From: an uncultured Myxococcales bacterium
GTDB lineage: Bacteria; Myxococcota_A; UBA9042; DTJE01
Direction: 5' to 3'
Length of the DNA: 64,000 nt
NCBI GenBank assembly: GCA_903857665.1
Contig: CAIOFV010000037.1
Location: 1 to 64,000 of the forward strand
The position numbers were made by a program, and so were the translations under genes. Positions 48,752-62,658 of this stretch are shown here, piece after piece. The notes under the pieces are model-generated. The model saw nothing but the letters and a program-made list of their open reading frames with translations, searched no databases and was not told the origin of the DNA. Each line of letters starts with the position of its first letter. Position 1 is the stretch's first letter.

Positions 48752-48921
48752 CCTGGTCCATCCCCCCGGCCCATCGAGGGCCGACTTCCGGCAGGAAAAA
48801 AGTGTACCACACCCGCCCTGCGGCACCGCCGGCGCGGTTCGCGGGACCTTCCCCCGGGCCATCGCGGAGTGGCGACGCGGTCGAAACCGTACCTGCTGCC
48901 CGTCCATTCCCGGGTTCCCCT

Positions 48922-48960
48922 GGGCGCACCCGAGGCGGCCCCGTCGTGGGTACCAGGGAA
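48922..48960 (+). repeat. possible diverged dispersed repeat copy F
   Basis: 'gcgcacccgaggcggccccgtcg...' shares the 5' core only. Confidence 0.35.
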
Positions 48961-49093
48961 TTCCAGGTGCACCGCGGCGTTCTGGCTGTTGGATTCAAGG
49001 CCCCGCGCGGCGGCGGATCGGCACGGGACGGGCGTTTCCTTGAAGTGGGGGATCCCGTGTGCTAGCGTGTTCCATTGGACTCGGAGGTTCTCC

Positions 49094-50950
49094 GTGAGGT
49101 TCCGCACCTTGACAGCAACGGCCCTGGGAGTCCTCTTCGCGACGTTCGCATGGGGGGGGTGCTCGGAGGCCGCCCCGGCCGCGCCGGTGGAACCCTCGTC
49201 GATCCGGCTGGCCTCGCGGCAGCCCATTGCCGTATCGACCCCTGCGCCGCCGACCGAAAAGATGGGCGACGACGTCGATGACGCCGAGGAAAAGGACTAC
49301 TGGGAAGGCGTGGACTTCGGTCCGGACGACTTCGCGGAGGTCCGGCGCTTCGTGAAGTTCTTCTACATCGACCCGGGCTACGACAAGCACCTGGCCTGGC
49401 TGACCGCCGCCAGTTTCGCGCTGCGGACGATGGACCCCTCGCGCGAGGCGGTCCCCGAGGACTGGTGGCGCCGCAAGCACGCCGACGTGAAGGAGCACAA
49501 GCGCTGGGAAGGCGAGCCCGAACGCCTCCGGAAGGGCGACCTGTTCCTGGTGGCCCGGCTGGCCAAGGACGGTCTGGACCTGCCGAAGGGCACGCTGACC
49601 CCGAACCAGATCCGCGCCCGGAAAGCCGAGTACCGGCAGCGCCTGGCCGACCTGGACCACGCCTGGGCCCGCGTCCCGTTCACCGAGGCCGACTTCGACC
49701 GGGTGATGGACTGGATCAAGGCGCAGCAGGGATCCAAGCCGGACTTCAAGCCCAGCAAGTTCTACGTGGCCGCGGCCCAGGGCTACCTGGCGTCCCTGGA
49801 CCCGCACTCCACGATCGTGTCCGCGAAGGCGTGGGACGAAAGCACCCGGACGACCACGGACGGCTCGTTCGAAGGCATCGGCGCGGTTCTGATGAAGCGC
49901 GGCGACGACATCCTGGTCGAGAACCCGATGGAGGGCCAGCCGGCCTTCAAGGCAGGCCTGCGGGCCGGCGACGTCGTGGTTTCCGTTGACGGAAAGGCCG
50001 TGGGCGGCCTGGAACTGCAGAAGGTCGTCAAGCGCATCCGCGGGTCCAAGGGTTCCACGGTGGTGCTGGCGGTGCGGCGCCTGGGCGAACCGCGCGACCT
50101 GACCTTCGAGATCGTCCGCGATCACATCGAAATCAAGAACGTCCAGTCCCACATGCTGGATCGGCACCCCGATGTCGGCTACGTCAAGGTCACGGGCTTC
50201 GTGCCCTCGACCCGCGAATCGGTCCAGCAGGCCATCGAAAACCTGAAGTCCCAGACGAAGGGCGGGCGCCTGCGCGGGCTGGTGCTGGACATGCGCAACA
50301 ACTCGGGCGGCTTGCTGCAGGAATCGGTCGATATGGCCGACGATTTCCTGGAGGACGGCGTCATCGTCAGCGTCAAGAACCCCAGCGATCGGGACGAGGT
50401 GTTCAAGGCCGAGCCCGGTTCCTGGAAGTTCCCGACCGTGGTGCTGGTCAACGACGGCAGCGCCTCCGCGGCCGAGATCCTGGCCAGCGCGCTGCAGGAA
50501 AACCACCGCGCGCTGGTGGTCGGCGACCGGACCTTCGGCAAGGCGTCGGTGCAGACGCTGCTGAACCCACTGCTGCGCCGCGACTACTACATCAAGCTGA
50601 CGGTGGCCCGGTACTACGCGCCTTCGGGCCGCACGATCCAGGTCACCGGGGTGGTCCCGGACATCACCGTGCCGCCCGCCCCGGGCGAACAGCCGCCCGT
50701 GGGCTTCCGCGAGGAGGACCTGCACCACCACCTGTCGCGCCTGTCCGGCGAGTACAAGTCCCCGAACCTGCTGGTGGCGAAGAAGGTACTGGCGTGCGAC
50801 AAGCGCACGGGCGTCGGCGACCAGATCGCGAAGGCCGACCCCCACCCCCAGGTCAAGCCCGACTATCCCCTGCTGAAGGCCGCGGATTACCTGGAGTGCG
50901 TGGCGTCGTTCGAGGACGGGAACCCGTCGGATACCGCCGGCACCCGCTAG
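49094..50950 (+). CDS. S41 family C-terminal processing peptidase with PDZ domain, lipoprotein
   Basis: lipobox 'AWGGC'; PDZ 'GMEGQPAFKAGLRAGDVVVSVDGKAV'-like region; 'LRGLVLDMRNNSGGLL', 'VLVNDGSASAAEILASALQ...VVGDRTFGKASVQ'. Confidence 0.92.
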   Translation: MRFRTLTATALGVLFATFAWGGCSEAAPAAPVEPSSIRLASRQPIAVSTPAPPTEKMGDDVDDAEEKDYWEGVDFGPDDFAEVRRFVKFFYIDPGYDKHLAWLTAASFALRTMDPSREAVPEDWWRRKHADVKEHKRWEGEPERLRKGDLFLVARLAKDGLDLPKGTLTPNQIRARKAEYRQRLADLDHAWARVPFTEADFDRVMDWIKAQQGSKPDFKPSKFYVAAAQGYLASLDPHSTIVSAKAWDESTRTTTDGSFEGIGAVLMKRGDDILVENPMEGQPAFKAGLRAGDVVVSVDGKAVGGLELQKVVKRIRGSKGSTVVLAVRRLGEPRDLTFEIVRDHIEIKNVQSHMLDRHPDVGYVKVTGFVPSTRESVQQAIENLKSQTKGGRLRGLVLDMRNNSGGLLQESVDMADDFLEDGVIVSVKNPSDRDEVFKAEPGSWKFPTVVLVNDGSASAAEILASALQENHRALVVGDRTFGKASVQTLLNPLLRRDYYIKLTVARYYAPSGRTIQVTGVVPDITVPPAPGEQPPVGFREEDLHHHLSRLSGEYKSPNLLVAKKVLACDKRTGVGDQIAKADPHPQVKPDYPLLKAADYLECVASFEDGNPSDTAGTR

Positions 50951-50977
50951 CGCCTGACCCGGGCGACAGGCAGCACG

Positions 50978-52966
<1,989 letters not shown>

Positions 52967-53002
52967 GGGGTCCTCCTGTGGGAGCGGGGCACGGGCCGCG
53001 GG

Positions 53003-54550
<1,548 letters not shown>

Positions 54551-54777
54551 GGTTGGATCCTCCACGGGTTGCTCGCGCCGGACCCCTTCGGGCCGGCGAG
54601 GGCCGCAGCATCGCGCAGGCCGGCCTTTTTTTCAACCCGCGCGCGGGCGGCAGAGCGGGCCGGAAGTCGTGCGACCCTGGCCGGGCAGGTTCGGGCTGCG
54701 ATTGGGGTGTCGGTGGGATGGATGCGCCGGTCACCGGGAGCACCTGGAAGTTCGTTCCGTGAGGAACTTCGGACCGA

Positions 54778-56031
54778 TCAGTAGGACGTCAACTGCACCA
54801 GGTCCAGGCGGACCCGGTTCTGGTACTCGGAGTTCCCATCGTTCCCGTTCTGCATCCGGACCTGGATGCGAAGGTCGGTCATCGCGGTGATCGCCCCGAG
54901 GTCGAACGAACTCTTCCCCCAGGCCAGCTCCGTCCCGGTGGGGAACGTCTCGAGCGTCTGCAGGAGGTTCCCCGACTGGTCCAGCAGCTCGACCCAGGCG
55001 GCCGAGGGCCACACAACGCTCATGCTGGCGTCCCGCCAGTACGACAGCCTGGTGCGCGCCGTCGCGATCGTGAAGTCGCGGTACTCCCAACCTTCCCAGT
55101 TCGCGGTCGTACGGTCGCACATGACCAGGGAATTCGCGCCCTCGTAGCCGGTCCCCATCGCGGCGCCCGGCCCTGGGGTCGTATACGGGCAGTCGTAGTC
55201 CGCGCGACCGCTGACCGCCCAGCCCGCCAGGTTGGACAGCTCGCCCCCGGTCCCTTCGAAGTCGTCCAGCGTGACGACGGTCCCCGAGCACGCGTCCGTG
55301 AGCGGCGCCCACTGGCACAGCCCGAGCGTCCCGCAATAATCCTGCGTGCAGGCGTTCTGGTCATCGCACTTCGCGACATGGGCGCACTCGCCGGCCGGCT
55401 CGGTGCAGGAGTCGTTCGTGCACGCGCTGTCGTCGTTGCAATCCACCGGGGTGACCTGACACTCGCCGCTGACGCAGTGATCCCCGACCGTGCAGCCCAG
55501 CCCGTCCGAGCAGGCGGACTGGTCGGGCAGCGACGACCAATCGACGGTGCTCATGTCCGGCAGGCAGGCGCGGCACGTGCCGCCCGGGTCGAGCGTCCCG
55601 GACTCGACGCACACCCCGTCGATGACGCAGTACCCGGCCTGGACGACGTTCGAGCACCCGACGCCGTCGCGCGAGTCGTCGGTGCATGCGAGGCCGTCGT
55701 CGCACGAAGCGGGCGTGTCCTCGTCGGCCTGTCCGCCGCAGTCGGTGTCCACGCCGTCGCAGGTGTCGGGGGCGGTCTCCGGCACGTCGGTCGCGTCTGA
55801 GCCGGTCTCCGGCACGTCGGTCGCGTCTGAGCCGGTCTCCGGCACGTCGGCCGCGTCGGAGGCGTCCGAGGCGTCGGCCGTGCCATCCGGGTCCGCGGAC
55901 GCCTGGTCCACCGCGAGTTCATCGCCCGTGACGTCGTTGGCATCCGCCCCGTTTCCCGCACCCGAGGTGCACGCCCAGCAGGCGCTGATCACGCAACACG
56001 CCACACCCACTCCAATACGCCGCGTCCACAT
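54778..56031 (-). CDS. Cys-rich lipoprotein with Asp/Ala-rich linker
   Basis: 'ISACWAC' lipobox-like; 'CDGVDTDCGGQADEDTPASCDDGLACTDDS' repeats; C-terminal beta-rich domain. Confidence 0.8.
   Translation of the reverse strand: MWTRRIGVGVACCVISACWACTSGAGNGADANDVTGDELAVDQASADPDGTADASDASDAADVPETGSDATDVPETGSDATDVPETAPDTCDGVDTDCGGQADEDTPASCDDGLACTDDSRDGVGCSNVVQAGYCVIDGVCVESGTLDPGGTCRACLPDMSTVDWSSLPDQSACSDGLGCTVGDHCVSGECQVTPVDCNDDSACTNDSCTEPAGECAHVAKCDDQNACTQDYCGTLGLCQWAPLTDACSGTVVTLDDFEGTGGELSNLAGWAVSGRADYDCPYTTPGPGAAMGTGYEGANSLVMCDRTTANWEGWEYRDFTIATARTRLSYWRDASMSVVWPSAAWVELLDQSGNLLQTLETFPTGTELAWGKSSFDLGAITAMTDLRIQVRMQNGNDGNSEYQNRVRLDLVQLTSY
55771..55860. repeat. three tandem 30-bp units in the linker of the Cys-rich lipoprotein
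   Basis: 'g(g/c)cggtctccggcacgtcggtcgcgtctga' repeated, encoding ETGSDATDVP. Confidence 0.92.
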
Positions 56032-56343
56032 CGGTCTGTTCTCCTGCCATACGACGTAGAGGAGGGTACCGGACGAAGGGGGCGAGGACAATGCGCCGCG
56101 GTCCTCCTCCCATGGAGGAAGAAGGCCGTGGAAGGGCTTCAGCCCCGCGCCCCATGACACACTGCGAGTTCGGGCTCACTCCTCGAGCGATCGTGGTCAG
56201 GGGTGCACGTCACTGTTCCGATACGAAATCGCATCGCCCGATCATTTGACCGGCTGCATGCGGGATCCGGGCGTTGTCGATCGCGGTTGCTTCCTCCCGG
56301 GTGCTATGCTGATTCCCGGCTTCACAACAAACCGGTGATAGCG

Positions 56344-57549
56344 ATGCGCCGACAGGACCGTCCCTGGGTGTTGACTCGCTCCCCGTGCGGCCCGGTGCTG
56401 CTCGGCCTGGCCTGGGCCCTGGGCGGCTGCGGCGGCGCGCGCCTCGCGGACCTGGGGCAGGCCCCCGACGCGGTGGACGTGTTCGAAACGGCCACCTCCG
56501 ATCAACCGGACACGCCGGTCCAGACGGACGCGTCCGACCTGCCGGACATCCCCGTCCAACCGGACGCGTCCGACCTGCCGCAACCCGACCTGCCCGATGC
56601 CCCGGACGCGCAGGACCTCGATCCCACCGGCGAGATCGCATGCCCGCTGTGCGCGTTCACGATGCGCATGGACCAGGACGCGACGCTGGCCGTGGTGCCC
56701 GCCGGCGCCCAGATCGCGCCGATGTACGGGACCGTCGGCCTCCGCTTCACGGACGACTCCTACGTTCCCGCGCTGGGAACCGCCGGGATCCGTTCCCGCA
56801 CCTGGGGCGTCACCGGTCCGAGCGTCGCAACATCGACCTTCACCCCCGACCATTCCTCGGCCCAGGTCCAGTTCCTGCCGATGCTCGTGGGCGACCACAC
56901 CTTCGCGCTGTCGGTCGAAAACGCCGCCGGCTGCTCCGAATCGTGCATGCAGACCGTCCACACCGTCCCGCTGCCGGGATGCATGGTCGAACTGACCTGG
57001 AACACCCCCGCCGACCCCGACCCGACCGATACGTGCGGCCAGAGCGGCGTCAACAAGGACTGCGGCACGGACCTGGACCTGCACGTGCTGGACCCGCGCG
57101 CCACCGGGGCCGTCCTCAATCCCCAGGGGCTTCCCTACGGGTACTTCGACGAGGCCTACGACTGCTACTGGATGAACGCCAACCCCAAGGCCTGGGACGC
57201 CGCGCACCCGAACGACCCCGCCTTCCAGCCCCACCTGGTACGCGACGACACGGACGGCGCGGGCCCGGAGGTCTTCCACCTTGCCCTGCCGCCGTCGGAC
57301 ACCTGCTACCGGGTGGGCGTTCACTATTTTGACGACCATGGGTTCGGCAAGACGTACCCGACGCTCCGGGTGTACCTGGATGATCCCGCGCCGGTCTACG
57401 AAAAGACGCTGACCCTGGCGTTGCACACGTCGGACATGTGGGATGCCGGCACGGTGTGCTGCGGGAACCCGTTGCAGCCGTTCGTGGAGTTCAAGGCGGC
57501 GAACGGGCAGGATCCGGTCATCATCCCGAACTACGCGGCGCCCTTCTAG
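56344..57549 (+). CDS. lipoprotein with Asp/Pro-rich repeat linker
   Basis: lipobox 'ALGGC'; 'TPVQTDASDLPDIPVQPDASDLPQPD'; C-terminal 'DLDLHVLDPRATG...' domain. Confidence 0.78.
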   Translation: MRRQDRPWVLTRSPCGPVLLGLAWALGGCGGARLADLGQAPDAVDVFETATSDQPDTPVQTDASDLPDIPVQPDASDLPQPDLPDAPDAQDLDPTGEIACPLCAFTMRMDQDATLAVVPAGAQIAPMYGTVGLRFTDDSYVPALGTAGIRSRTWGVTGPSVATSTFTPDHSSAQVQFLPMLVGDHTFALSVENAAGCSESCMQTVHTVPLPGCMVELTWNTPADPDPTDTCGQSGVNKDCGTDLDLHVLDPRATGAVLNPQGLPYGYFDEAYDCYWMNANPKAWDAAHPNDPAFQPHLVRDDTDGAGPEVFHLALPPSDTCYRVGVHYFDDHGFGKTYPTLRVYLDDPAPVYEKTLTLALHTSDMWDAGTVCCGNPLQPFVEFKAANGQDPVIIPNYAAPF

Positions 57550-57618
57550 GCCGCGGGGCGGCTCGGCCCACCACGCCACGAGCCCGCCGGGCCTGCTCCG
57601 CCGCCAGGGTGCCCGGGA

Positions 57619-57900
57619 CTACCGACCGAACCGCAGGCGGTACACGTCCATGTCCACGACGGCATCCTCGGCCATGCAGTCGCCGCAGTGATCGACCTTC
57701 AGCACGATGCCCCGGACATCCTCGAATTCGTAGCCGTTTTCGGCCAGGAAGGCGCGGGCCGTCCCCGGGTTCAGGGTCAGGCGCTTGTGGCAGGTGCGGC
57801 AGAAGAGCGTCGTTTCCAGCGGATCGCCGCAGTCGCTGCAGATGAAGTTGTCCGGCGATTTGCCGGCCTTCCCGCAGACGACGCAGTGTCCCACCTTCAC
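57619..57900 (-). CDS. small multi-Cys zinc-ribbon-like protein
   Basis: 'MKVGHCVVCGKAGKSPDNFICSDCGDPLETTLFCRTCHKRL...HCGDC'. Confidence 0.75.
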   Translation of the reverse strand: MKVGHCVVCGKAGKSPDNFICSDCGDPLETTLFCRTCHKRLTLNPGTARAFLAENGYEFEDVRGIVLKVDHCGDCMAEDAVVDMDVYRLRFGR

Positions 57901-57944
57901 GGTTCCCTCGGCTCGGGAGGCGGCTGGCGTGCGTCCCTTCCCCC

Positions 57945-58018
57945 CCGTACGGGCCGGCGCAGGCGACGTGTTTCCGCAGGAAACTCGCGCCGGAGCCGTG
58001 GCCGACTCGGGGCATCCA
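57945..58018 (-). repeat. dispersed repeat copy A
   Basis: minus strand 'gccccgagtcggccacggctccggcgcgagtttcctgcggaaacacgtcgcctgcgccgg'. Confidence 0.65.
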
Positions 58019-58149
58019 ACGAAAGCGAGGATACGGCGGCCCGCGTGGGAACGCCAAGTTCCTGCGGATACAGGTATTCGTCACCCGCTTGGTCCCCTTC
58101 GTCAGGCCCGCCTACACTCGGGTGGGGCTGCCCGAGCGGGAGGTTCACC

Positions 58150-59580
58150 ATGGCGCCGACGATCGAGGGAGTCCGGAAGGTCCACGTGATGGGCGTGGGC
58201 GGCACGGCGATGTCGGCGGTGGCCGGCCTCTTCCGCGAGGCGGGTTGCGAGGTCCGCGGTTCCGAGGGCGCCGCGCCCTACCCGCCGGTCAGCCTGCTGC
58301 TGGAGCGCCTGGGCATCCCGGTGATGCACCCGTATGCGCCCGAAAACCTCGCCTGGGGCCCGGACCTGGTCATCGTCGGCAACGTGATCCGCCGGGTGAA
58401 CCCCGAGGCCGTCGCGGTGGTCGAGTCGGGGCGCGCGCACCTGTCGTTCCCGCAGGCGATGAACCGGCACTTCCTGGCCGGGCGCACCTCGCTGGTCGTG
58501 GCGGGCACGCACGGCAAGACCACCACCACGTCGCTGATCTGCCACCTGCTGCACGCGCAGGGGTTCGACCCGTCGTTCCTGGTCGGCGGCGTGCCGCTGG
58601 ACTTCGGCGTCAACTACCGGCTGGGCGCCGGCCCCCACTTCGTCATCGAGGGCGACGAGTACGACACCGCCTTCTTCGACAAGGGACCGAAGTTCCTGCA
58701 CTACGCGCCGAAGGCCGCCATCATCAACAACGTGGAATTCGACCACGCGGACATCTTCAAGGACCTGGACGCGGTGATCGCGGCGTTCGCAAGGTTCGCG
58801 GCGCTGGTGCCGGCCGGCGCGCCGCTGCTGGTCCCGGACGGCGATCCGAACGTTCCGCGCGTGCTGGCGGATGCGGGCGCGACGGGCATCATGTTCGGGC
58901 TGGACCGGGGGCAGTGGCAGGCCACCGACGTGTCGCGGGCCGCGGGCCGGACCCGGTTCACGCTGCGCCGGGACGGGCACGAGGCCGGCGTCTTCGAAAC
59001 GCCGCTGATCGGCGATCACAACCTGAAGAACACCGTGGCTGCGCTGGCCTTGCTGCACGAGGTCGGCGCGGTGACGGCGGGACTGCCCGCGGCGCTGGCG
59101 TCGTTCCAGGGCATCAAGAAGCGCCAGGAAGTGAAGGGCACCGTCGGCGGGGTGACGGTGATCGACGACTTCGCCCACCACCCGACCGCGGTCCGCGAAA
59201 CGATGAAGGCGGTGCGGCAGGCCTACCCGGGCGCGCGCCTGATCGCGCTGTTCGAGCCCGAGTCCAACACGTCGCGCCGCCGCGTGTTCCAGGCCGAGTA
59301 CGCCGAGGCGTTCGCCGAGGCCGACGTGATGCTGTTCTACAAGCCGTTCGAAAAGCCCGACAACCTGGCCCCCGAGGAGCGCATCGACATGGACCGGCTG
59401 GTGGCGGACATCGCGGCCCGGGGCACGCCGTCGCGGATGATCCCCGACATCGACGCGCTGGCCGCCGAGGCCGCCCGACTGGCGAAGCCGGGCGACGTCA
59501 TCCTGGGCATGAGCGGCCGCGACTTCCAGGGCGTTCACGCGCGGGTGCTGGCGGCGCTGAAGGCGGCGACCCCAGGCTGA
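58150..59580 (+). CDS. mpl: UDP-N-acetylmuramate:L-Ala-gamma-D-Glu-meso-DAP ligase
   Basis: 'VHVMGVGGTAMSAVAGLFREAG', 'VVAGTHGKTTTTSLI', 'VIDDFAHHPTAV'. Confidence 0.93.
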   Translation: MAPTIEGVRKVHVMGVGGTAMSAVAGLFREAGCEVRGSEGAAPYPPVSLLLERLGIPVMHPYAPENLAWGPDLVIVGNVIRRVNPEAVAVVESGRAHLSFPQAMNRHFLAGRTSLVVAGTHGKTTTTSLICHLLHAQGFDPSFLVGGVPLDFGVNYRLGAGPHFVIEGDEYDTAFFDKGPKFLHYAPKAAIINNVEFDHADIFKDLDAVIAAFARFAALVPAGAPLLVPDGDPNVPRVLADAGATGIMFGLDRGQWQATDVSRAAGRTRFTLRRDGHEAGVFETPLIGDHNLKNTVAALALLHEVGAVTAGLPAALASFQGIKKRQEVKGTVGGVTVIDDFAHHPTAVRETMKAVRQAYPGARLIALFEPESNTSRRRVFQAEYAEAFAEADVMLFYKPFEKPDNLAPEERIDMDRLVADIAARGTPSRMIPDIDALAAEAARLAKPGDVILGMSGRDFQGVHARVLAALKAATPG

Positions 59581-59608
59581 GGGCCGGGACGGGGAACGCG
59601 GTGCCCGG

Positions 59609-61666
59609 TCAGTTGCGGATTCCCCAGAACGTCGCGTACGGCGAGTAGTTGAAGCCGCCCACGGTGAACAGGGCATCCCAGACGCACTGCTGGTCGACCG
59701 GCTGCTTGCCCAGATCGTCGATCTTCATGTCGCCGTTGGTGTCGATGATGGCGCACGGCTGATCCGCCAGGTACCTCAAGCCATCGGCCACCGGCGTACC
59801 GACCGTGAAGGTGCTGGTCGGTGTGTCCAGGTCCAGCAGGAACTTGCGGATGTACGGCCCGCCGCTGGTGACCAGCGAGTCGCAGGCCCCTTCGACCAGG
59901 TTCACCGTCAGCGCGCCGTTCGACTGGGCGATCAGGTGGGTCGCGAAGTCGTTACAACAACTGCCGGTGTTCAGGCACTGCTTGCCGGCCAGCAGCACCG
60001 CGATCATCGCCTCGAACGAATCCACCGGAGGCAGGCCGTCGGAACCGTCGCCGAGCAGCTTCGGCATCAGGAACTTCTCGATCACGTGGTCGATCAGGGC
60101 GCCGTACTTCAGGCCTACCGCGTGCCGGGTGATGGCCAGCTTCGTGTTCTGGTCCACCATGCGGGCCTCGATGTCCGCGGTGATCGCAGCCTCCATGCCG
60201 GCCATCGAGGCCAGCGGCAGCAGCACGGCGCCGCACGATGGGGTGGTGGGCGGCCAGCAGGTCGTCCCGGGCATCCAGTGGACGACGGCGGTGTGCCACG
60301 CCTCCTTGCACCCGCCCATCGCGACGAGGCCGCTGGCGTCCGGCTCCTTCAAGCAGGTCATCGTTGACAGCACCTGGAACGTCCGGAAGATGTCGCCGAC
60401 GTCGTGCCCGTAGTCGTACACGACGTCGCCGCAGGCCCACGGGTTGGCCGGGTCCCAGCACAGGATGCCCTTCACGTACGCGTCGATGATCCCGCGAGTC
60501 TCCTCGCCGATGGTGGTGAGGTTGGCGATGTCGGGCTGGCTGGGGTCGGTGAATACGTACCCGCACATCGCCTGGAGCGCCCCACCGTTCGTCCCCTGGA
60601 TCGCCGGTTCGCACATCATCTTGAGGATTCCGGCGGTCGGGCTGTTCAGAAGGTCGATGACGAAGTTGAGCACCATCGCCACCTGGGGCGGCAGGCCCGA
60701 CTGCAGGTTCAGCGTCGTGGTGATGTCCCAGCCGCCGACGATCTTCGGTGGGATGTCGTTCAACGGGCACACGACGCACTGCTTCTTGCCCCATTCGACC
60801 GTGACGTCGTCCACGCAGCCCCACGCCTTCACGATGTCCGTGGAACCGGGTTCGGTTGCGGTGCAGACCAGCGTGTACGTCTGCGTCAACTCGGTTTCGA
60901 GGCCCGGCATCGTCGTGAACGTGGCATCGGAAGTGATGTCGATCGGGCCCATTCCCATCGTCGCGGTGGGCAGGGCATTCGCCTTGAGGCTGGAGCACGG
61001 GAACTGGTCGGGCGAAGTCTGCTTGAACAGCTTCACCTTGCCCAGGCTGAGTTGCGGGAACGCCCCCTCGTAGGTCCCGAACGCGACGTTCAGCGGGCCC
61101 GGGCCGTAGGAGTCCACCGACACCTGGAACTGGACGCACGTGCCGGGGGCCGCGCACGCCTCGATCGTGCACGCGCCGGCTCCAAGGCACTGGTTCACGG
61201 ACAGGCCGTTGACCACCGAGGCGACCACGACGGACACCATCCCGTCCTCGTCAACCGGGCCTTCGGCCAGGTCGAGGTGGCACATGTCGCCGACGTCCTT
61301 CACGATCGTGAAGGTGACGTCCCGACCCGTCGCTGGTGCGCCGCAGGCGGTCACCTTGACCCGCATGTCCCGATGGTCGTGCCACGTCATCTGCAGGTTC
61401 ACCAGGTGGACGGGATCGTCCATCGGGTCCGCGAACTCCATCACCAGCGGGCAGGCCGTGCCGTCGGGCACGTCGAGGACGTCGCTGGTCGCCGGAACGT
61501 CGCCGGGAACGTCCCCGGCCGAAGCAGGCGAATCCGGCGCGTCGCCCGCCGCGTCGGCGACCACGCCATCGGCAGCCGACGTGCTGGCGGAACACCCGGG
61601 AAGCGCGGCGCACGCGCAGACGCCGACCACGAAGGACACAAGGCGCGTCCAGCGTCGGATTCCCAT
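59609..61666 (-). CDS. large lipoprotein of unknown function
   Basis: lipobox 'ALPGC'; Asp/Ala/Val/Pro linker; scattered Cys pairs. Confidence 0.75.
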   Translation of the reverse strand: MGIRRWTRLVSFVVGVCACAALPGCSASTSAADGVVADAAGDAPDSPASAGDVPGDVPATSDVLDVPDGTACPLVMEFADPMDDPVHLVNLQMTWHDHRDMRVKVTACGAPATGRDVTFTIVKDVGDMCHLDLAEGPVDEDGMVSVVVASVVNGLSVNQCLGAGACTIEACAAPGTCVQFQVSVDSYGPGPLNVAFGTYEGAFPQLSLGKVKLFKQTSPDQFPCSSLKANALPTATMGMGPIDITSDATFTTMPGLETELTQTYTLVCTATEPGSTDIVKAWGCVDDVTVEWGKKQCVVCPLNDIPPKIVGGWDITTTLNLQSGLPPQVAMVLNFVIDLLNSPTAGILKMMCEPAIQGTNGGALQAMCGYVFTDPSQPDIANLTTIGEETRGIIDAYVKGILCWDPANPWACGDVVYDYGHDVGDIFRTFQVLSTMTCLKEPDASGLVAMGGCKEAWHTAVVHWMPGTTCWPPTTPSCGAVLLPLASMAGMEAAITADIEARMVDQNTKLAITRHAVGLKYGALIDHVIEKFLMPKLLGDGSDGLPPVDSFEAMIAVLLAGKQCLNTGSCCNDFATHLIAQSNGALTVNLVEGACDSLVTSGGPYIRKFLLDLDTPTSTFTVGTPVADGLRYLADQPCAIIDTNGDMKIDDLGKQPVDQQCVWDALFTVGGFNYSPYATFWGIRN

Positions 61667-61778
61667 TCCCCCCCCCATCGGTTCGATGCGGTGGAATTCT
61701 ATCATTCGCCTGCGATGGATGCCGGCACCAACCCCGGTTCGCCCGGCATCTGATCGGAAAGCGCAGGATTTCGCCCGC

Positions 61779-62423
61779 CTACCGCCCCTTCGGCCCCGGG
61801 GCGATGCCGCGGCTTTCCAGGTATCGTCGCCGCGCCTGGTCCATCAGGGAATCGACGCGGTCGCTGACGGCCTTCAGCGCCGGCGCCATGGGGTCCAGGT
61901 CCGGGTGGAACCGCACGCGCTTCGCCTGCCCGTCGGGCGCGAACGTCCATCGCACCAGCGCGCCCGGGTCCTCGGTCTTCAGGTGCAGCGGCGCCTCCGA
62001 CGGCAGGACCAGCACGCCGCTGCTCCGGATCAGGGCCCGAAGCCCCTCGACGTCCTCTGGAGTCAGGCTGAACGCCTCGCGGGCCCATTGCGGGTGCCCC
62101 TCGTGGAGGAGGATCTTGCCTGTCACGTTGTCCACCGTCGCCAGCCGGTCGGTATACGACCACCAGGACCCGTCCTCCTGGATCCGGAAGCCGTCGGGGT
62201 CGTCGCCGGGCATCTCCAGCCAGAACTCAACCAGCACGGCGTCCCCCGCCCGAGGCGGCGAGGCCTTGTCCGGGACGGGCGGGTTCGGGGCGGCCGGGGC
62301 CGTCGGACAGGCGAGCGAGGCCAGCAGCAGCACCGGGGCCACCCATGGCAAGCCGCCCATACCGCTCGCCATCCGGGGGACCCGCGACCACCGTCCTTCC
62401 GTTCCCTGCGAAACGTCCGTCAT
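61779..62423 (-). CDS. lipoprotein/secreted protein of unknown function
   Basis: 'LLLASLAC' lipobox; no recognised domain; start uncertain. Confidence 0.6.
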   Translation of the reverse strand: MTDVSQGTEGRWSRVPRMASGMGGLPWVAPVLLLASLACPTAPAAPNPPVPDKASPPRAGDAVLVEFWLEMPGDDPDGFRIQEDGSWWSYTDRLATVDNVTGKILLHEGHPQWAREAFSLTPEDVEGLRALIRSSGVLVLPSEAPLHLKTEDPGALVRWTFAPDGQAKRVRFHPDLDPMAPALKAVSDRVDSLMDQARRRYLESRGIAPGPKGR

Positions 62424-62658
62424 GGCCCAAGTCTACCGCGATCCGCCGCCGGGGGAACACGCGCCTGCCCCGGGGGGAATCGGTGCCCGCTGTCGGGGGA
62501 ACCCGTGCTCGCCGCCTTCGGAGGTCCCCTTCGGGACCCGCCGGATCCGGCCCGTCGAGGATTCATCTGGTCCACGTTAGCGTTTCAGATCGGGTCGTTC
62601 TTCCCCTTCCGTCGCCGGTTGTGCTAGGTTTCGCCGGTTCCCTGCGGCGAGGCATGCG

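Noticed and set aside
54590-54640. 'aggccggccttttttt' as an intrinsic terminator
   Set aside because: The T-run orientation would serve plus-strand transcription, but flanking genes are on the minus strand; stem is only a short palindrome.
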